Assembly (NCBI GenBank): GCA_016707895.1
Contig: JADJGV010000034.1
Coordinates: forward strand, 682,001 to 746,000
Direction of reading: 5' to 3'
DNA length: 64,000 nt
Origin: Myxococcales bacterium
GTDB taxonomy: Bacteria; Myxococcota_A; Polyangia; Haliangiales; Haliangiaceae
Position numbers and translations under genes: made by a program
The notes under the pieces: generated by a model
The model's input: only the letters and a program-made list of their open reading frames with translations
Databases searched by the model: none
Told to the model about the DNA's origin: nothing
Shown here: positions 30,595 through 42,340 of the stretch, in pieces
Numbering within the stretch: the stretch's first letter is position 1
How the letters are laid out: every line of letters starts with the position of its first letter

Positions 30595-33500
30595 TCACGC
30601 CGACGCGGCGGGGCTGCCCGCGCGCACCAGCGCGTCGCCGACCCGCGCCGTCAGCACCTTGAGATCGAACGGCTTGCGCAGGAACTCGCGCTCGAGCACC
30701 CCCAGCCGCGCCAGCGCGTCGTCGGTGTAGCCGGACATGAAGATCACCGCGAGGTCGGGGTTGCCCTGGCGCAGCTCGTCGACCAGCGTCGGTCCGTTGG
30801 GGCCCGGCAGGATGACGTCCGACAGGATCAGCCGCAGCCGACCGCCGAGCTGGCTGGCCTGCGCGCGCGCCTCGTCGGCGTCGGCCGCGAGCGCGACCTC
30901 GTAGCCGGCCCCGGTCAGCACCCGCCGGATCACGTTGCGCAGCGCCGCCTCGTCCTCGATGACCAGCACCGCGCCATGCCCGCGCGGCGCCCGGGCCGCC
31001 GGCCGCAGCAGCTCGTCGGCGCTGGCGGCGGCGTGGGTCGGCAGGTAGATCCGGAACCGCGCGCCGCGCCCGGGCTCGCTGTCGACGGTGATCGCGCCGC
31101 CGCTCTGCCGGACGATGCCGTAGACCATCGACAGGCCGAGCCCGGTGCCCTTGCCGACGCCCTTGGTGGTGAAGAACGGCTCGAACACCCGCGCCCGCAC
31201 CGCCTCGTCCATGCCGACGCCGGTGTCGGCCACGCTCAGCTCGAGGTACGTGCCGGGTGACAGCTCGAGCGCGTGGGCGGTCGGCGCGTCGAGCTCGACC
31301 GCGCGGGTGGCGATCGTGACCCGGCCACCGTCGGGCATCGCGTCGCGCGCGTTGACCACCAGGTTCATGATGACCTGCTCGACCTGGCCGCGGTCGATCA
31401 GCGTCTGGGCGCTGGGGTGGTCGCGCTCGATGACCAGCTTGACGTCCTCGCCGATCAGCCGCTGCAGCATGCGGGCGATGCCGGTGACCAGCTCGTACAG
31501 GTCGCACGGCTCGGGCGACAGCACCTGCTTGCGGCTGAAGGCCAGGAGCTGCCGGGTCAGGCCCTCGGCGCGCCGCGCCGCCGCCTGCACCTCCTTGAGG
31601 TCGGCGCTGAGCGGATCCTCCTGGTGCAGATCGGCGATGGCCAGGTCGGTGTACGACATGATCACGCTGAGCAGGTTGTTGAAGTCGTGGGCGACGCCGC
31701 CGGCCAGCCGCCCGACCGCCTCCATCTTCTGGGCGGCGCGCAGCTGCTCCTCGATCTCGCGGCGGGCCGTGAGATCGACGATCACGCCGGTGACGCCGAC
31801 GAAGGCGCCGGCCTCGCGGGTCGGACGCAGCACCACGCGCACCGGGCGGGCGCGGCCGCTGGCGTCGACCGCGCGCAGCTCGCGCGGCGGGCGCTCGGCG
31901 CCGTCAGCGATCAGGGCCAGCGCCACCACGTGATCGGTGGGGAACAGGCGTTCGAGCACCGGCTGCCCGAGCAGCTCGTCGGGCGTGAAGCCGAAGCTCT
32001 CGACCGCGCGGTTGACGAAGGTCAGCTGCAAGGCGGCGTCGAGCGTGAAGACGACGTCCTCGAGGTTGTCGACCAGCGTGCGGTAGCGCCCTTCGCTGGC
32101 GCGCAGCGCACGCTCCGCCTCGCCGCGCCGGGTCACGTCTTGCTTGATCGCCACCAGGTGGGTGACCTGGCCGGCGCCGTCGCGGACCGGCGTGATGGTC
32201 ATGTCCTCCGTGTACAGCCCGCCATCCTTCCGGCGGTTCACCAGCTCGCCGTGCCACACCTGGCCCTCCAGCACGGTCTCCCACAGCGTCCGGTAGAAGG
32301 CGTCGGACTGCCGCCCCGACCGGAACAGCCGCGGGTGGCGGCCGATCAGCTCGTCTGGCGTGTAGCCGGTGAGGGCGTGGATCGCCGGGTTGCAGGCCAT
32401 GATCGTGCCCTGCGGATCGGTGATGACGATCGCGTTGGCCGCGGCGAAGAGCGCGCTGGTGTAGACCTGCAGCCGCGCCTCGCGGTCGCGGCGCTCGGTG
32501 ATGTCTTCGATGATCGCCAGCGTCCGGGTGAGCTGGCCGGCGGCGTCCCGGCTCAGGCACAGGGTCACGCTGACCCAGACCGTGTGGCCATCCTTGTGCA
32601 AGTAGCGACGCTCGCCGCGGTGGCTGCGCAGCTCGCCCGCGAGCAGCCGCCGCATCGCCGCCTCGAGCTCGGCGCGATCGTCGGGGTGGGTCAGCTCGTC
32701 GACCACCGAGATCGCGCACAGCTCGTCGGCGGTGTAGCCGGTGATCGCGCACAGCTGCGGGTTGACCCGGATCATCCGGCGGGCGATGACGTCGCCCTCG
32801 GCGATGCCGATCGGCGCGAGCGCGAACATCGTCGCCAGGCGCTCCTCGCTGGCCCGCAGCGCCTCCAGCGCCGCCCGCGGCGCGGTGATGTCGTCGAACA
32901 TCCCCAGGAGCCGGGGTGGCGCGGGCGCGTCCAGGCACGTCACGCGCAGGCGCCCCCACCCGAGCTCGCCGCTGGGGTGGCGGTAGCGCAGCTCCCGCGT
33001 CAGGGTCCTCGCCGCGCCCGTCAAGATTGGCGCCAGGAACGCGTGGATGCCGGCGATGTCCTCGGCCGGGGTCAGGTCGCTCCACCCGAGGCCGAGCAGC
33101 TCCTCGCGGGTGCGGCCGAGGATCGCGCACAGCTGGTCGTTGACCGTGAGGAGCTGGCCGCTGGCCGGGTCGACCAGCGCCATCCCGATGTCGGCCTGTT
33201 CGAACACCGCGCGGAAGCCGTCGGGCGTCGTCTGGCTCGTCGCGCGCGCCTTCAGCCCGAGCGCGATGACGTCGCGGAGCTCGACCAGGGCGGCGCGGAC
33301 GTCGTCGCGCGGCGGCACGCCGGCGATGGTGAGCGCGCTGACGAGGGGATGGCCCGGCAGCGGCAGCGACACCACGTCGGGCCCCGGGGCGATCGCCGCC
33401 GCGTCCGTCGGCTGACGGCGCTCGCCCACGTCCAGCTGGACCGGCCCCAACCCGCACGCGGCCAGCTCGTGGATCGCGAGGGTCGCGAACTCCACGGGCG

Positions 33501-33618
33501 AGTCGTCAGCGGGGGCCGCCAGCAAACGCCGTCGGGCCGTCTCGAGCGCGAGGAGCATCCGATCACCGACGCCAAGTTCCACGGGCGGCGAGCCGAGCAA
33601 GGGTGGTGCCAGCGTCAA
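30595..33618 (-). CDS. PAS-rich hybrid histidine kinase
   Basis: A 1007-residue cytoplasmic sensor kinase. After about 130 N-terminal residues, four PAS domains follow (near 135-245, 260-380, 390-505 and 515-625), for example AIVITDPQGTIMACNPAIHALTGYT. HisKA has GRLAGGVAHDFNNLLS, the subfamily with HDFNN typical of soluble hybrid kinases. The HATPase includes FFTTKGVGKGTGLGLSMVYG. A C-terminal receiver (about 880-1000) has its Asp in LILSDVILPG. Such kinases normally phosphorylate their own receiver or a separate regulator. No DNA-binding partner is adjacent. The start ATG lies opposite a short gap and could equally be the in-frame ATG at residue 21. Confidence 0.92.
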   Translation of the reverse strand: MTLAPPLLGSPPVELGVGDRMLLALETARRRLLAAPADDSPVEFATLAIHELAACGLGPVQLDVGERRQPTDAAAIAPGPDVVSLPLPGHPLVSALTIAGVPPRDDVRAALVELRDVIALGLKARATSQTTPDGFRAVFEQADIGMALVDPASGQLLTVNDQLCAILGRTREELLGLGWSDLTPAEDIAGIHAFLAPILTGAARTLTRELRYRHPSGELGWGRLRVTCLDAPAPPRLLGMFDDITAPRAALEALRASEERLATMFALAPIGIAEGDVIARRMIRVNPQLCAITGYTADELCAISVVDELTHPDDRAELEAAMRRLLAGELRSHRGERRYLHKDGHTVWVSVTLCLSRDAAGQLTRTLAIIEDITERRDREARLQVYTSALFAAANAIVITDPQGTIMACNPAIHALTGYTPDELIGRHPRLFRSGRQSDAFYRTLWETVLEGQVWHGELVNRRKDGGLYTEDMTITPVRDGAGQVTHLVAIKQDVTRRGEAERALRASEGRYRTLVDNLEDVVFTLDAALQLTFVNRAVESFGFTPDELLGQPVLERLFPTDHVVALALIADGAERPPRELRAVDASGRARPVRVVLRPTREAGAFVGVTGVIVDLTARREIEEQLRAAQKMEAVGRLAGGVAHDFNNLLSVIMSYTDLAIADLHQEDPLSADLKEVQAAARRAEGLTRQLLAFSRKQVLSPEPCDLYELVTGIARMLQRLIGEDVKLVIERDHPSAQTLIDRGQVEQVIMNLVVNARDAMPDGGRVTIATRAVELDAPTAHALELSPGTYLELSVADTGVGMDEAVRARVFEPFFTTKGVGKGTGLGLSMVYGIVRQSGGAITVDSEPGRGARFRIYLPTHAAASADELLRPAARAPRGHGAVLVIEDEAALRNVIRRVLTGAGYEVALAADADEARAQASQLGGRLRLILSDVILPGPNGPTLVDELRQGNPDLAVIFMSGYTDDALARLGVLEREFLRKPFDLKVLTARVGDALVRAGSPAASA

Positions 33619-33703
33619 GCTCGCGGTCCGTGGTCGGGCGCCGCGCGGTGATGCGCAAGCGCTGCGAAGTGAGATGCAGGATATGCGCGGTCTGCGTCGT
33701 CCA

Positions 33704-34948
33704 TCACGCCGCGGCGGCGTCGATCGTCCGGATCAGGTCGGCGCGCCACGCGGCGGCCTCGCGGGCCCGGGGCATCGCGGCGAAGCCGATCATGACGCGC
33801 TGGAACTCGACCCGCTCGCTCCACGGACCGAAGTCGATCGCGCCGGGGCCGGGTTGGAGCTTGGCCGCGTGGGCCGCGGACCACAGCTGCGGGCCGTTGT
33901 AGTAGTAGGCCGGCAGCGCCGGCGTCAGCGGGGTGACGCGCGCGGCGTGGTCGCGGGCGAAGCGCTCGCACCAGCCGCGGATCGCGGCGCTGACCGCGCG
34001 GCCGCGGGTGCGCGCGCTCTGATGCCAGCGCGCCAGGTGCGGCGGCGCGCCGTCGACGAGGGGCTGGGTGGTCGGCTGGTCGCGCCGCGCGCCGTTGCCG
34101 GGCGCGAGGTCGAAGCCGTGGTGCACCGCCAGCCGGAACTCCCAGCCCGGCCCGGCGCCGGCCAGGTCGTCAGCGGTCACGCCCGGCGGCAGCATCAGGT
34201 AGACATCGTCGTTGGCGTGGACCCCGGCGATCGGCTCGGCGAACGTCGGGCCGGTACCGATCAGCCCGCCGGCGCGCGCGAGGTCGACGAAGTCACCGAT
34301 CGGTCCGCGCGTCGTCGTCGCCGGCGTGGCCAGCGCCAGCGCCGGGTCGGGCTGGAAGTAGATCGTGTGGTCGAACGCGGCGGTGGCGGGCAGGTCGTCG
34401 CCGTGGACGTGGGTGGTGGGCACGTACAGCGCGGTCGGATCGCGGCGCGGGAACGTCAGCGCGATCGGGTGGACGCGCTCGCGGCGGACGCTGGCGAGCT
34501 GCACGACGGCGTACGACCAGCCGTCGCGCCCGCGGGTGACCGCGGCCCGCGCCGCGGCCGACAGCCGGAACTGCGGATCGAGCCGATCGAGATCGGCCGC
34601 GGTCGGCGCGAACGACGCGACGAAGGCGCCGACCTTGTGGACGACCAGGGTGGCCGGCGGCGGCGCCGCCCCACGCCCGACCCCTTGCGGTGCGAAGCCG
34701 AGCGACAGCTCCAGCGCCGGGAACGCCCGGTCGAGGTCGTCGAACAGCGACGGATAGCGGGCCAGCGACACGAACGTCACCGCGTCCTCACCGCCGCCCG
34801 CCGGCGTCGGCAGCGGCAACACCATCGCGGTCGGCGCGGTCAACTCGACCTCCATCGCGTAGATCAGCGCCTGCCGCCCGTCGGCGCGATCGCCGACGAA
34901 GATCCGCGTCGCCCCGACGTGGCGCACGCCGCGCGAGAAGATGCACAT
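33704..34948 (-). CDS. Conserved hypothetical protein
   Basis: A 414-residue protein beginning MCIFSRGVRHVGATRIF. It has no clear signal peptide; a Cys sits at position 2. The chain shows ordered beta-rich segments (ALIYAMEVELTAPTAMVLPLPTP; FDHTIYFQPDP) and a helical C-terminal third (VEFQRVMIGFAAMPRAREAAAWRADLIRTID). No catalytic motif was recognised. TACCCT lies 6 nt before the ATG. The stop is 85 nt from the start of the PAS kinase gene. Confidence 0.65.
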   Translation of the reverse strand: MCIFSRGVRHVGATRIFVGDRADGRQALIYAMEVELTAPTAMVLPLPTPAGGGEDAVTFVSLARYPSLFDDLDRAFPALELSLGFAPQGVGRGAAPPPATLVVHKVGAFVASFAPTAADLDRLDPQFRLSAAARAAVTRGRDGWSYAVVQLASVRRERVHPIALTFPRRDPTALYVPTTHVHGDDLPATAAFDHTIYFQPDPALALATPATTTRGPIGDFVDLARAGGLIGTGPTFAEPIAGVHANDDVYLMLPPGVTADDLAGAGPGWEFRLAVHHGFDLAPGNGARRDQPTTQPLVDGAPPHLARWHQSARTRGRAVSAAIRGWCERFARDHAARVTPLTPALPAYYYNGPQLWSAAHAAKLQPGPGAIDFGPWSERVEFQRVMIGFAAMPRAREAAAWRADLIRTIDAAAA

Positions 34949-34954
34949 GCGGCG

Positions 34955-34960
34955 AGGGTA
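34955..34960 (-). promoter_or_regulatory. -10-like TACCCT hexamer
   Basis: TACCCT on the minus strand, 6 nt upstream of the hypothetical-protein ATG at 34948. It lies just after the stop of the upstream membrane-protein gene. Confidence 0.35.
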
Positions 34961-34962
34961 GC

Positions 34963-35613
34963 TCAGCGCGCCGGACGCTGACGGTCGATCGCGATCGACG
35001 CGCCGACCACGACCACGAGCAGGCCGGCGACGGTGATCAGCAGCGCGTCGATCGACGACGGGGGCGGGCCGACGGTGGCGCTGACGAAGCCGCCGACCAA
35101 GAGCAGCGCGAGGATCGGCCAGCCCCAGCGGCCGACCGGCCCGGTCGCGCGGGTGGACCGCGTGTAGAGCGCGGCGCCGATCGCGAACATGCCGAGCTCG
35201 ACCGCGAGCGTGCCTGGCACCGAGCGCCACAGGCCCAGGCCGTAGCGCGCGCTGCCGGGCCATAGCGGCATGTCGTGCTCGTGGGCGATCCAGTCGAGCA
35301 GCCAGTGGCCGACCACCAGCGCGGCGCCGACCACCGCGCCGCGGCGATCGCGGGTGATGGCGAGGTAGCCCAGCGCGAACAGCAGCGCCCAGCCGAGCGC
35401 GAACACCAGGCTGTGCGAGTACGGCATGTGCTCGAGCACCAGCGGCGACGCGGCCAGGTGGCCGCGCTCGAGGTGCGCGTGCTCGACGCCGGTGGCGACG
35501 AACACCGGCCACGCCAGGTCGAGCACCTGCGGCGCGATCAGCAGCGCCGGCAGCGACGCGCGCGGCGCCAGCGGCTTGGCCGCGAGGCCGGTGGCGAAGT
35601 GGCCGAGGAACAT
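34963..35613 (-). CDS. Membrane protein, metal-dependent hydrolase-like
   Basis: A 216-residue integral membrane protein with about five or six membrane segments. Conserved polar residues lie in MFLGHFATGLAAK, LEHMPYSHSLVF and VGHWLLDWIAHEHDMPLWPG, a His/Asp pattern seen in YbcI/DUF457-type membrane-bound metal-dependent hydrolases. The substrate is not known. It ends 14 nt before the hypothetical gene downstream and is divergent from the catalase-like gene. Confidence 0.75.
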   Translation of the reverse strand: MFLGHFATGLAAKPLAPRASLPALLIAPQVLDLAWPVFVATGVEHAHLERGHLAASPLVLEHMPYSHSLVFALGWALLFALGYLAITRDRRGAVVGAALVVGHWLLDWIAHEHDMPLWPGSARYGLGLWRSVPGTLAVELGMFAIGAALYTRSTRATGPVGRWGWPILALLLVGGFVSATVGPPPSSIDALLITVAGLLVVVVGASIAIDRQRPAR

Positions 35614-35647
35614 GCGGCCGACGGTACACGACCGCGCGACCGCCCCG

Positions 35648-35653
35648 TAGGAT
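35648..35653 (+). promoter_or_regulatory. -10-like TAGGAT hexamer
   Basis: TAGGAT, 7 nt before the catalase-like ATG at 35661. It argues against the in-frame ATG at 35652, which would overlap the hexamer. Confidence 0.35.
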
Positions 35654-35660
35654 GCCGACC

Positions 35661-36625
35661 ATGGCAACCGCACCTTCGACTGACTGGCGTGAGCAGATCG
35701 GCCCCGACGAGGCCGCCCGCCACGCCGCGCAGGCCGAGGGCCTGACCGCGCTGCAGGCCGCGCGCGCCGCCAAGCATGGCGCGGGCCGCGCGCTGCACCG
35801 CAAGGGCGTGCTCGGCCTCGCCGCGTCGCTGACCGTCAAGGACGGCCTGCCGGCGCACGCGCGCCACGGGCTGTTCGCGGCGCCCGCGACGTACGCGGCG
35901 TGGGTGCGGCTGTCCAACGGCGGCCCCGACGTGAAGGCCGATCGCCACCCCGACGTCCGCGGCTTCGCGGTGCGGGTCAACGGCGTCAGCGGCGACGCGG
36001 CGCTCGGCGGCGCCGCGACCCACCAGGACTTCGCGCTGATCAACGCGTCGAATTTCGGCTTCGCCGACAGCGCGCGGTTCCTCGGCCTGGTGCAGGCCGC
36101 GGCCAAGGGGCCGCTGGCGCTGGTCGGCTGGGCCTACCGCAGCTACGGCCTGGGCAAGATGTTCGGCGAGCTCAAGCGCCTGAAGGCGTCGGTCGAGCGG
36201 CGCTTCGACGGCTACGCCGCCCACGCGTTCCACAGCGCGGCGCCGATCGCCTGCGGCCCGTACGCGGTGCGGGTGCGGCTGACCCCCGACGCGCCGGTGT
36301 CGCACGCCGACGCCAAGGGCGAGTACGGCGCGGCGATGGCCCGGACCGTCGCCGCCGGTCCGCTGACCTACACGCTCGCCTTGCAGTTCTTCGTCGACGA
36401 GACCACCACGCCGATCGAGGACGCGTCGCGCGACTGGCCCGAGGACGTCGCGCCGTTCGTCGACGTCGCGACGCTGACGATCGCGCAGCAAGACGTGGCC
36501 GCGCCCGACGGCCAGGCGCTGGCCAAGCGCGTCGAGGCGACCGTCTTCGACCCGTGGCAAGCGCTGGCGGCGCACCGCCCCCTCGGCGAGGTGATGCGGT
36601 CGCGCAAGGTCGTCCCGGGCCGGCC
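35661..36625 (+). CDS. Catalase-related protein, 3' end lost in poly-G
   Basis: About 321 residues of a short catalase-family protein (the family's small members have about 340). Typical landmarks are LPAHARHGLF, WVRLSNGGPDVKAD and DVRGFAVRVNGV, then THQDFALINASNF and an ALQFFVDETT segment. Such proteins bind haem and act as peroxidases or in lipid peroxide metabolism. The last reliable residues are LGEVMRSRKVV; the frame then runs into poly-G at 36626, so the true C-terminus (probably 15-20 residues) is missing. This is most likely an assembly error, not a mutation. It is convergent with the pirin gene. Confidence 0.8.
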
Positions 36626-37496
<871 letters not shown>

Positions 37497-37563
37497 CGCC
37501 GGGCTCCGGGTGACGACGCGCGCGCGTGCATGCCCAAGCCTGGCACAGGTCGCGCGCGCCGGG

Positions 37564-37620
37564 TCAGCGGGCGGCCCAGGCGGCGGGCTCGGCGGCCTCG
37601 ATCTCGTGCCAGCGCAGCGG
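37564..37620 (-). CDS. C-terminal fragment of an unknown gene
   Basis: The end of a minus-strand reading frame, LRWHEIEAAEPAAWAAR then stop. Its upstream part has been replaced by low-complexity G/C sequence. Too short for identification. Confidence 0.3.
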   Translation of the reverse strand, partial: PLRWHEIEAAEPAAWAAR

Positions 37621-38042
<422 letters not shown>

Positions 38043-38820
38043 TCACGTCGAGGCCGCGGCCGGGGTGCGTCGGCCGAGCCCGAACCAGTCGCCGGTGAGC
38101 AGCCGGTTGGCGTCGGTGCCTGGCGGCACGTCGCGCTGGGTGATCGAGATCTGGCCGGTCGCTTCGTCCTTCTGCAGCACGAACACTTCGCCCGGGCGGG
38201 TGCCCTGCAGCGTCAGCGGGTTGTGCGTGCCGCGGGTGATGTCGAGCTGCCCGGGGCGGTGCAGGTCGGCTCATCGCCACCAGGCATGTCCTTGGCGAAG
38301 TTCTCGTCGAGCTTGCCGGTGTCGCGGTAGCGGTCAGCCCAGCGGGCGATCAGGTCGATGGTCCAGCCGAGCGTGGTCAGGTATCCGTCGCTCAGGCTGT
38401 TCAACGACGTCGCGCGTCCTGTTGAGCTGACGACGAGGACCTCGTCGGGTTCCACGAGCAAGTGGTCCACATCGGCGGGGGGGGGGGGCTCTTGCTGACG
38501 TCGCCCATTGGCTGAAGAGCGTGCCGGTCGCGCGGCGCGGCTCGAAGTCCACATCACGCGCCGGGCCACCTAGGGCCGTGCCTCGCATCGATCCATAGGA
38601 GAAGACATCGAGGCCCCCCGCCGGGTGGGCAATCGCCGCGATGGTGGTCCGGGGATCGAATTGCCACCGGTGGTCGCCGAGATTCGAGCGCACCAGGACG
38701 CGGCTGTTTGCGCCGCGGTACTATCCCCTTGGGCAGGTCGACCTGGTCGATCCGGACCGCCGGGGCGCCCGGCCCGCGGGTCAAGCGGCGAGCTTTCTCG
38801 TTCTTCTCGGTGGTCGCCAT
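38043..38820 (-). pseudogene. Frame-broken hypothetical gene
   Basis: One protein of about 259 residues appears to be spread over three reading frames. It begins MATTEKNEKARRLTRGPG and QVDLPKG, shifts near 38695 to LVRSNLGDHRWQFDPRTT and DVFSYGSMRGT, shifts again at a run of 12 G (38477-38488) to LVEPDEVLVVSSTGRATS and WADRYRDTGKLDENFAKDM, and near 38250 to ITRGTHNPLTLQGTRPGE and a final LLTGDWFGLGRRT. Each piece is protein-like and the order is kept, so this is a single gene with three frame breaks. Errors beside the poly-G region are more likely than true decay. No family recognised. Confidence 0.6.
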
Positions 38821-38891
38821 CCTCGCCTCCCTATCCTCGCACAGCCCGCCGCCGCCTCAAGCCCGCCTCCAGCGCCGCGCCGCGGGCGGCG

Positions 38892-40586
<1,695 letters not shown>

Positions 40587-40664
40587 GGCGGTGGGGAGCT
40601 ATACCACAGGGGCCCCGGGGCAGCGGCCAACGCTGAATGGAACCGCGGGGCCCGGCGTCTGTCG

Positions 40665-40670
40665 TATAAG
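40665..40670 (+). promoter_or_regulatory. -10-like TATAAG hexamer
   Basis: TATAAG, 7 nt before the ATG at 40678. The ATG at 40672 is only 1 nt away from it and would lie upstream of the transcript start, so the second ATG is preferred. Confidence 0.45.
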
Positions 40671-40677
40671 CATGCCG

Positions 40678-41862
40678 ATGCGCGCCGCCCTGGCCCTGGC
40701 CACCGCGATCCTCGCCCCCGCCCTGGCCCCCGCGGTCGCCGCGGCCGACCCGACGCTCCCCTGCGAGCGCGCCGCCGACGACGTGATCGACGTCGACGGC
40801 ATGGTCGACGACTGGAAGGGCGTGAAGCCGACCCGGGCCGGCGGCGCCGACAAGGACGCCAGCTTCGACCTGCGCTGCCTGATCACCGGCACGACGGCGT
40901 GGATCGCCGTCGACGTCCGCGACGAGCACGTCATCCGCGGCAGCAAGGCCGACGACCGCCTGGACCTGACGCTGGGCGCCGGAAAGCCGCTGAAGCTGAC
41001 GCTGTCGCCCGGGGTCGACAAGCTGGCGCCGCGGCGGACGCTGGGCGGCAAGGCGGTGCCGGGCTGGCTGGCGGTCGAGGACACGCTGCAGCCGGCCGGC
41101 TGGTCGGTCGAGCTGGCGGTGCCGCTGGCGAAGATCCCGGGCTGGGGGCCGAGCGTGGCGACCCTGGCGCTGACCGCGACCCTGGCCGACGGCGACATCC
41201 CCAAGGGCACCGCGGCCGAGCACACGATCGCCTGGGCCGGCAACCTCGGCTTCGGCGGCAAGACCGACCTCCTGACGACGTTCCTGGCGGCGGCCAAGCT
41301 GCCGGCCTCGGCGGTGACGTTCGACGCCGCGGCCGACATCGATCCGTCGCTGCCCGGCAAGGAGCGCGTGGTGGTGGCGGGCGATCGCGTCGCGCTCCTG
41401 ACCGATCAGTTCGCGTTCGTGCAGCTGCCGGTGGCGCGCGCGCTCGACGTGCTGAAGGTCGAGCTGCTCGACCTGCGCGGCGACGCCACCCGGGTGATCG
41501 CGGCGCGGGTACGCCAGCGCGGCGGCGTCGGCGTGCGCGACCTGGTGATGCTGTGGACCGCGCACCACGGCCAGCTCGACGCCGTCGGCGCGTTCGAGAT
41601 CGGCAAGGAGGAGGGCGATCGCCGGTTGACCTCGACGTGGAAGGTGGTCGCCGGCAAGCCGTGGGCGAAGTCGACCGGCGGCGCCAAGCGGGTGATCGAG
41701 GTGCGCGCGCAGCCAGCGGCGGGCTGGGACGAGGACAGCTACCGGGAGGCGCCGGCCCCCGACGCCGAGCCGATCGCCGTGCCGTGGGACGACGATCGCG
41801 TCGGCGCGGTGCTGTGGATCGGCCCCGACGGCCACCTGGCCGCGGCGCCGATCAAGCGCTGA
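40678..41862 (+). CDS. Exported protein with CBM9-like N-terminal domain
   Basis: A 394-residue secreted protein; the signal peptide runs to AVAAADP (about residue 24). The N-terminal domain begins with VIDVDGMVDDWKGV and ITGTTAWIAVDVRDEH, a pattern like the DOMON/CBM9-type beta-sandwich domains that bind carbohydrates or haem. The second half (from about residue 220) has no recognised family. It lies divergent from ffh with a 91-nt gap. Ligand unknown. Confidence 0.65.
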   Translation: MRAALALATAILAPALAPAVAAADPTLPCERAADDVIDVDGMVDDWKGVKPTRAGGADKDASFDLRCLITGTTAWIAVDVRDEHVIRGSKADDRLDLTLGAGKPLKLTLSPGVDKLAPRRTLGGKAVPGWLAVEDTLQPAGWSVELAVPLAKIPGWGPSVATLALTATLADGDIPKGTAAEHTIAWAGNLGFGGKTDLLTTFLAAAKLPASAVTFDAAADIDPSLPGKERVVVAGDRVALLTDQFAFVQLPVARALDVLKVELLDLRGDATRVIAARVRQRGGVGVRDLVMLWTAHHGQLDAVGAFEIGKEEGDRRLTSTWKVVAGKPWAKSTGGAKRVIEVRAQPAAGWDEDSYREAPAPDAEPIAVPWDDDRVGAVLWIGPDGHLAAAPIKR

Positions 41863-42340
41863 GGGCCAGCGGTCGCGGCCACTTCGGAGATCGCCAGAGA
41901 TGGTGTTTGACAATCTCCGGCGCGGCGTCTATCTACTCGGCAGCGTCACGATCGGTCGTTCCGTCAGTGGACCGGTGCATGGCGAGTGGTTGCGGTGGGC
42001 GTGGCGGTGGGGAGCGTCAGGGAACGCAGGCTGCATCGAACGAAGGACGGAACCGTCGTGCCAAAAAACGCGCCCACGATCTAGCTGACGCGCGCTGACG
42101 CTCGTCGAGCCCAGGCCCCGCACGGGCCCGGGCGCGAGCCGCTGGCCTGCCGCGCTGGCGCACCCGCGATCGGGTGCGCCGGTCGCGTCGCGGTCGGTGC
42201 GGGCCGCGTCGTGCCACGTCGCGCCGCCGGCGCGACCGCGCGACCGCCGTGATCGCGCCTGAACCCGCCAGTCCGCACTGGCGTGCTTGGGCGTCTCGCG
42301 CGGAGCGCGCCTGAACGAACTGACTTGCTTGGAAGGCTCC
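41863..42340. other. Long intergenic leader before the vault gene
   Basis: No open frame with protein-like content. A candidate promoter is TTGACA (41907-41912), 17 nt, TATCTA (41930-41935). A perfect 10-bp hairpin with tetraloop CGAT, GGCGCACCCG / CGGGTGCGCC, lies at 42157-42180, and a second GC-rich inverted repeat at 42293-42311. If the promoter serves the vault gene, its 5' leader would be about 400 nt. A regulatory leader or small RNA is possible but not shown. Confidence 0.35.

Noticed and set aside
41863..42340. Vault RNA analogue in the vault leader
   Set aside because: No box A/B elements, no T-rich end and no conserved fold could be seen; hairpins are expected at this GC content.
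42287..42340. TTG start of the vault gene, 18 codons upstream
   Set aside because: No ribosome site; the added residues do not resemble MVP, whereas ATG 42341 has GGAAGG close by.
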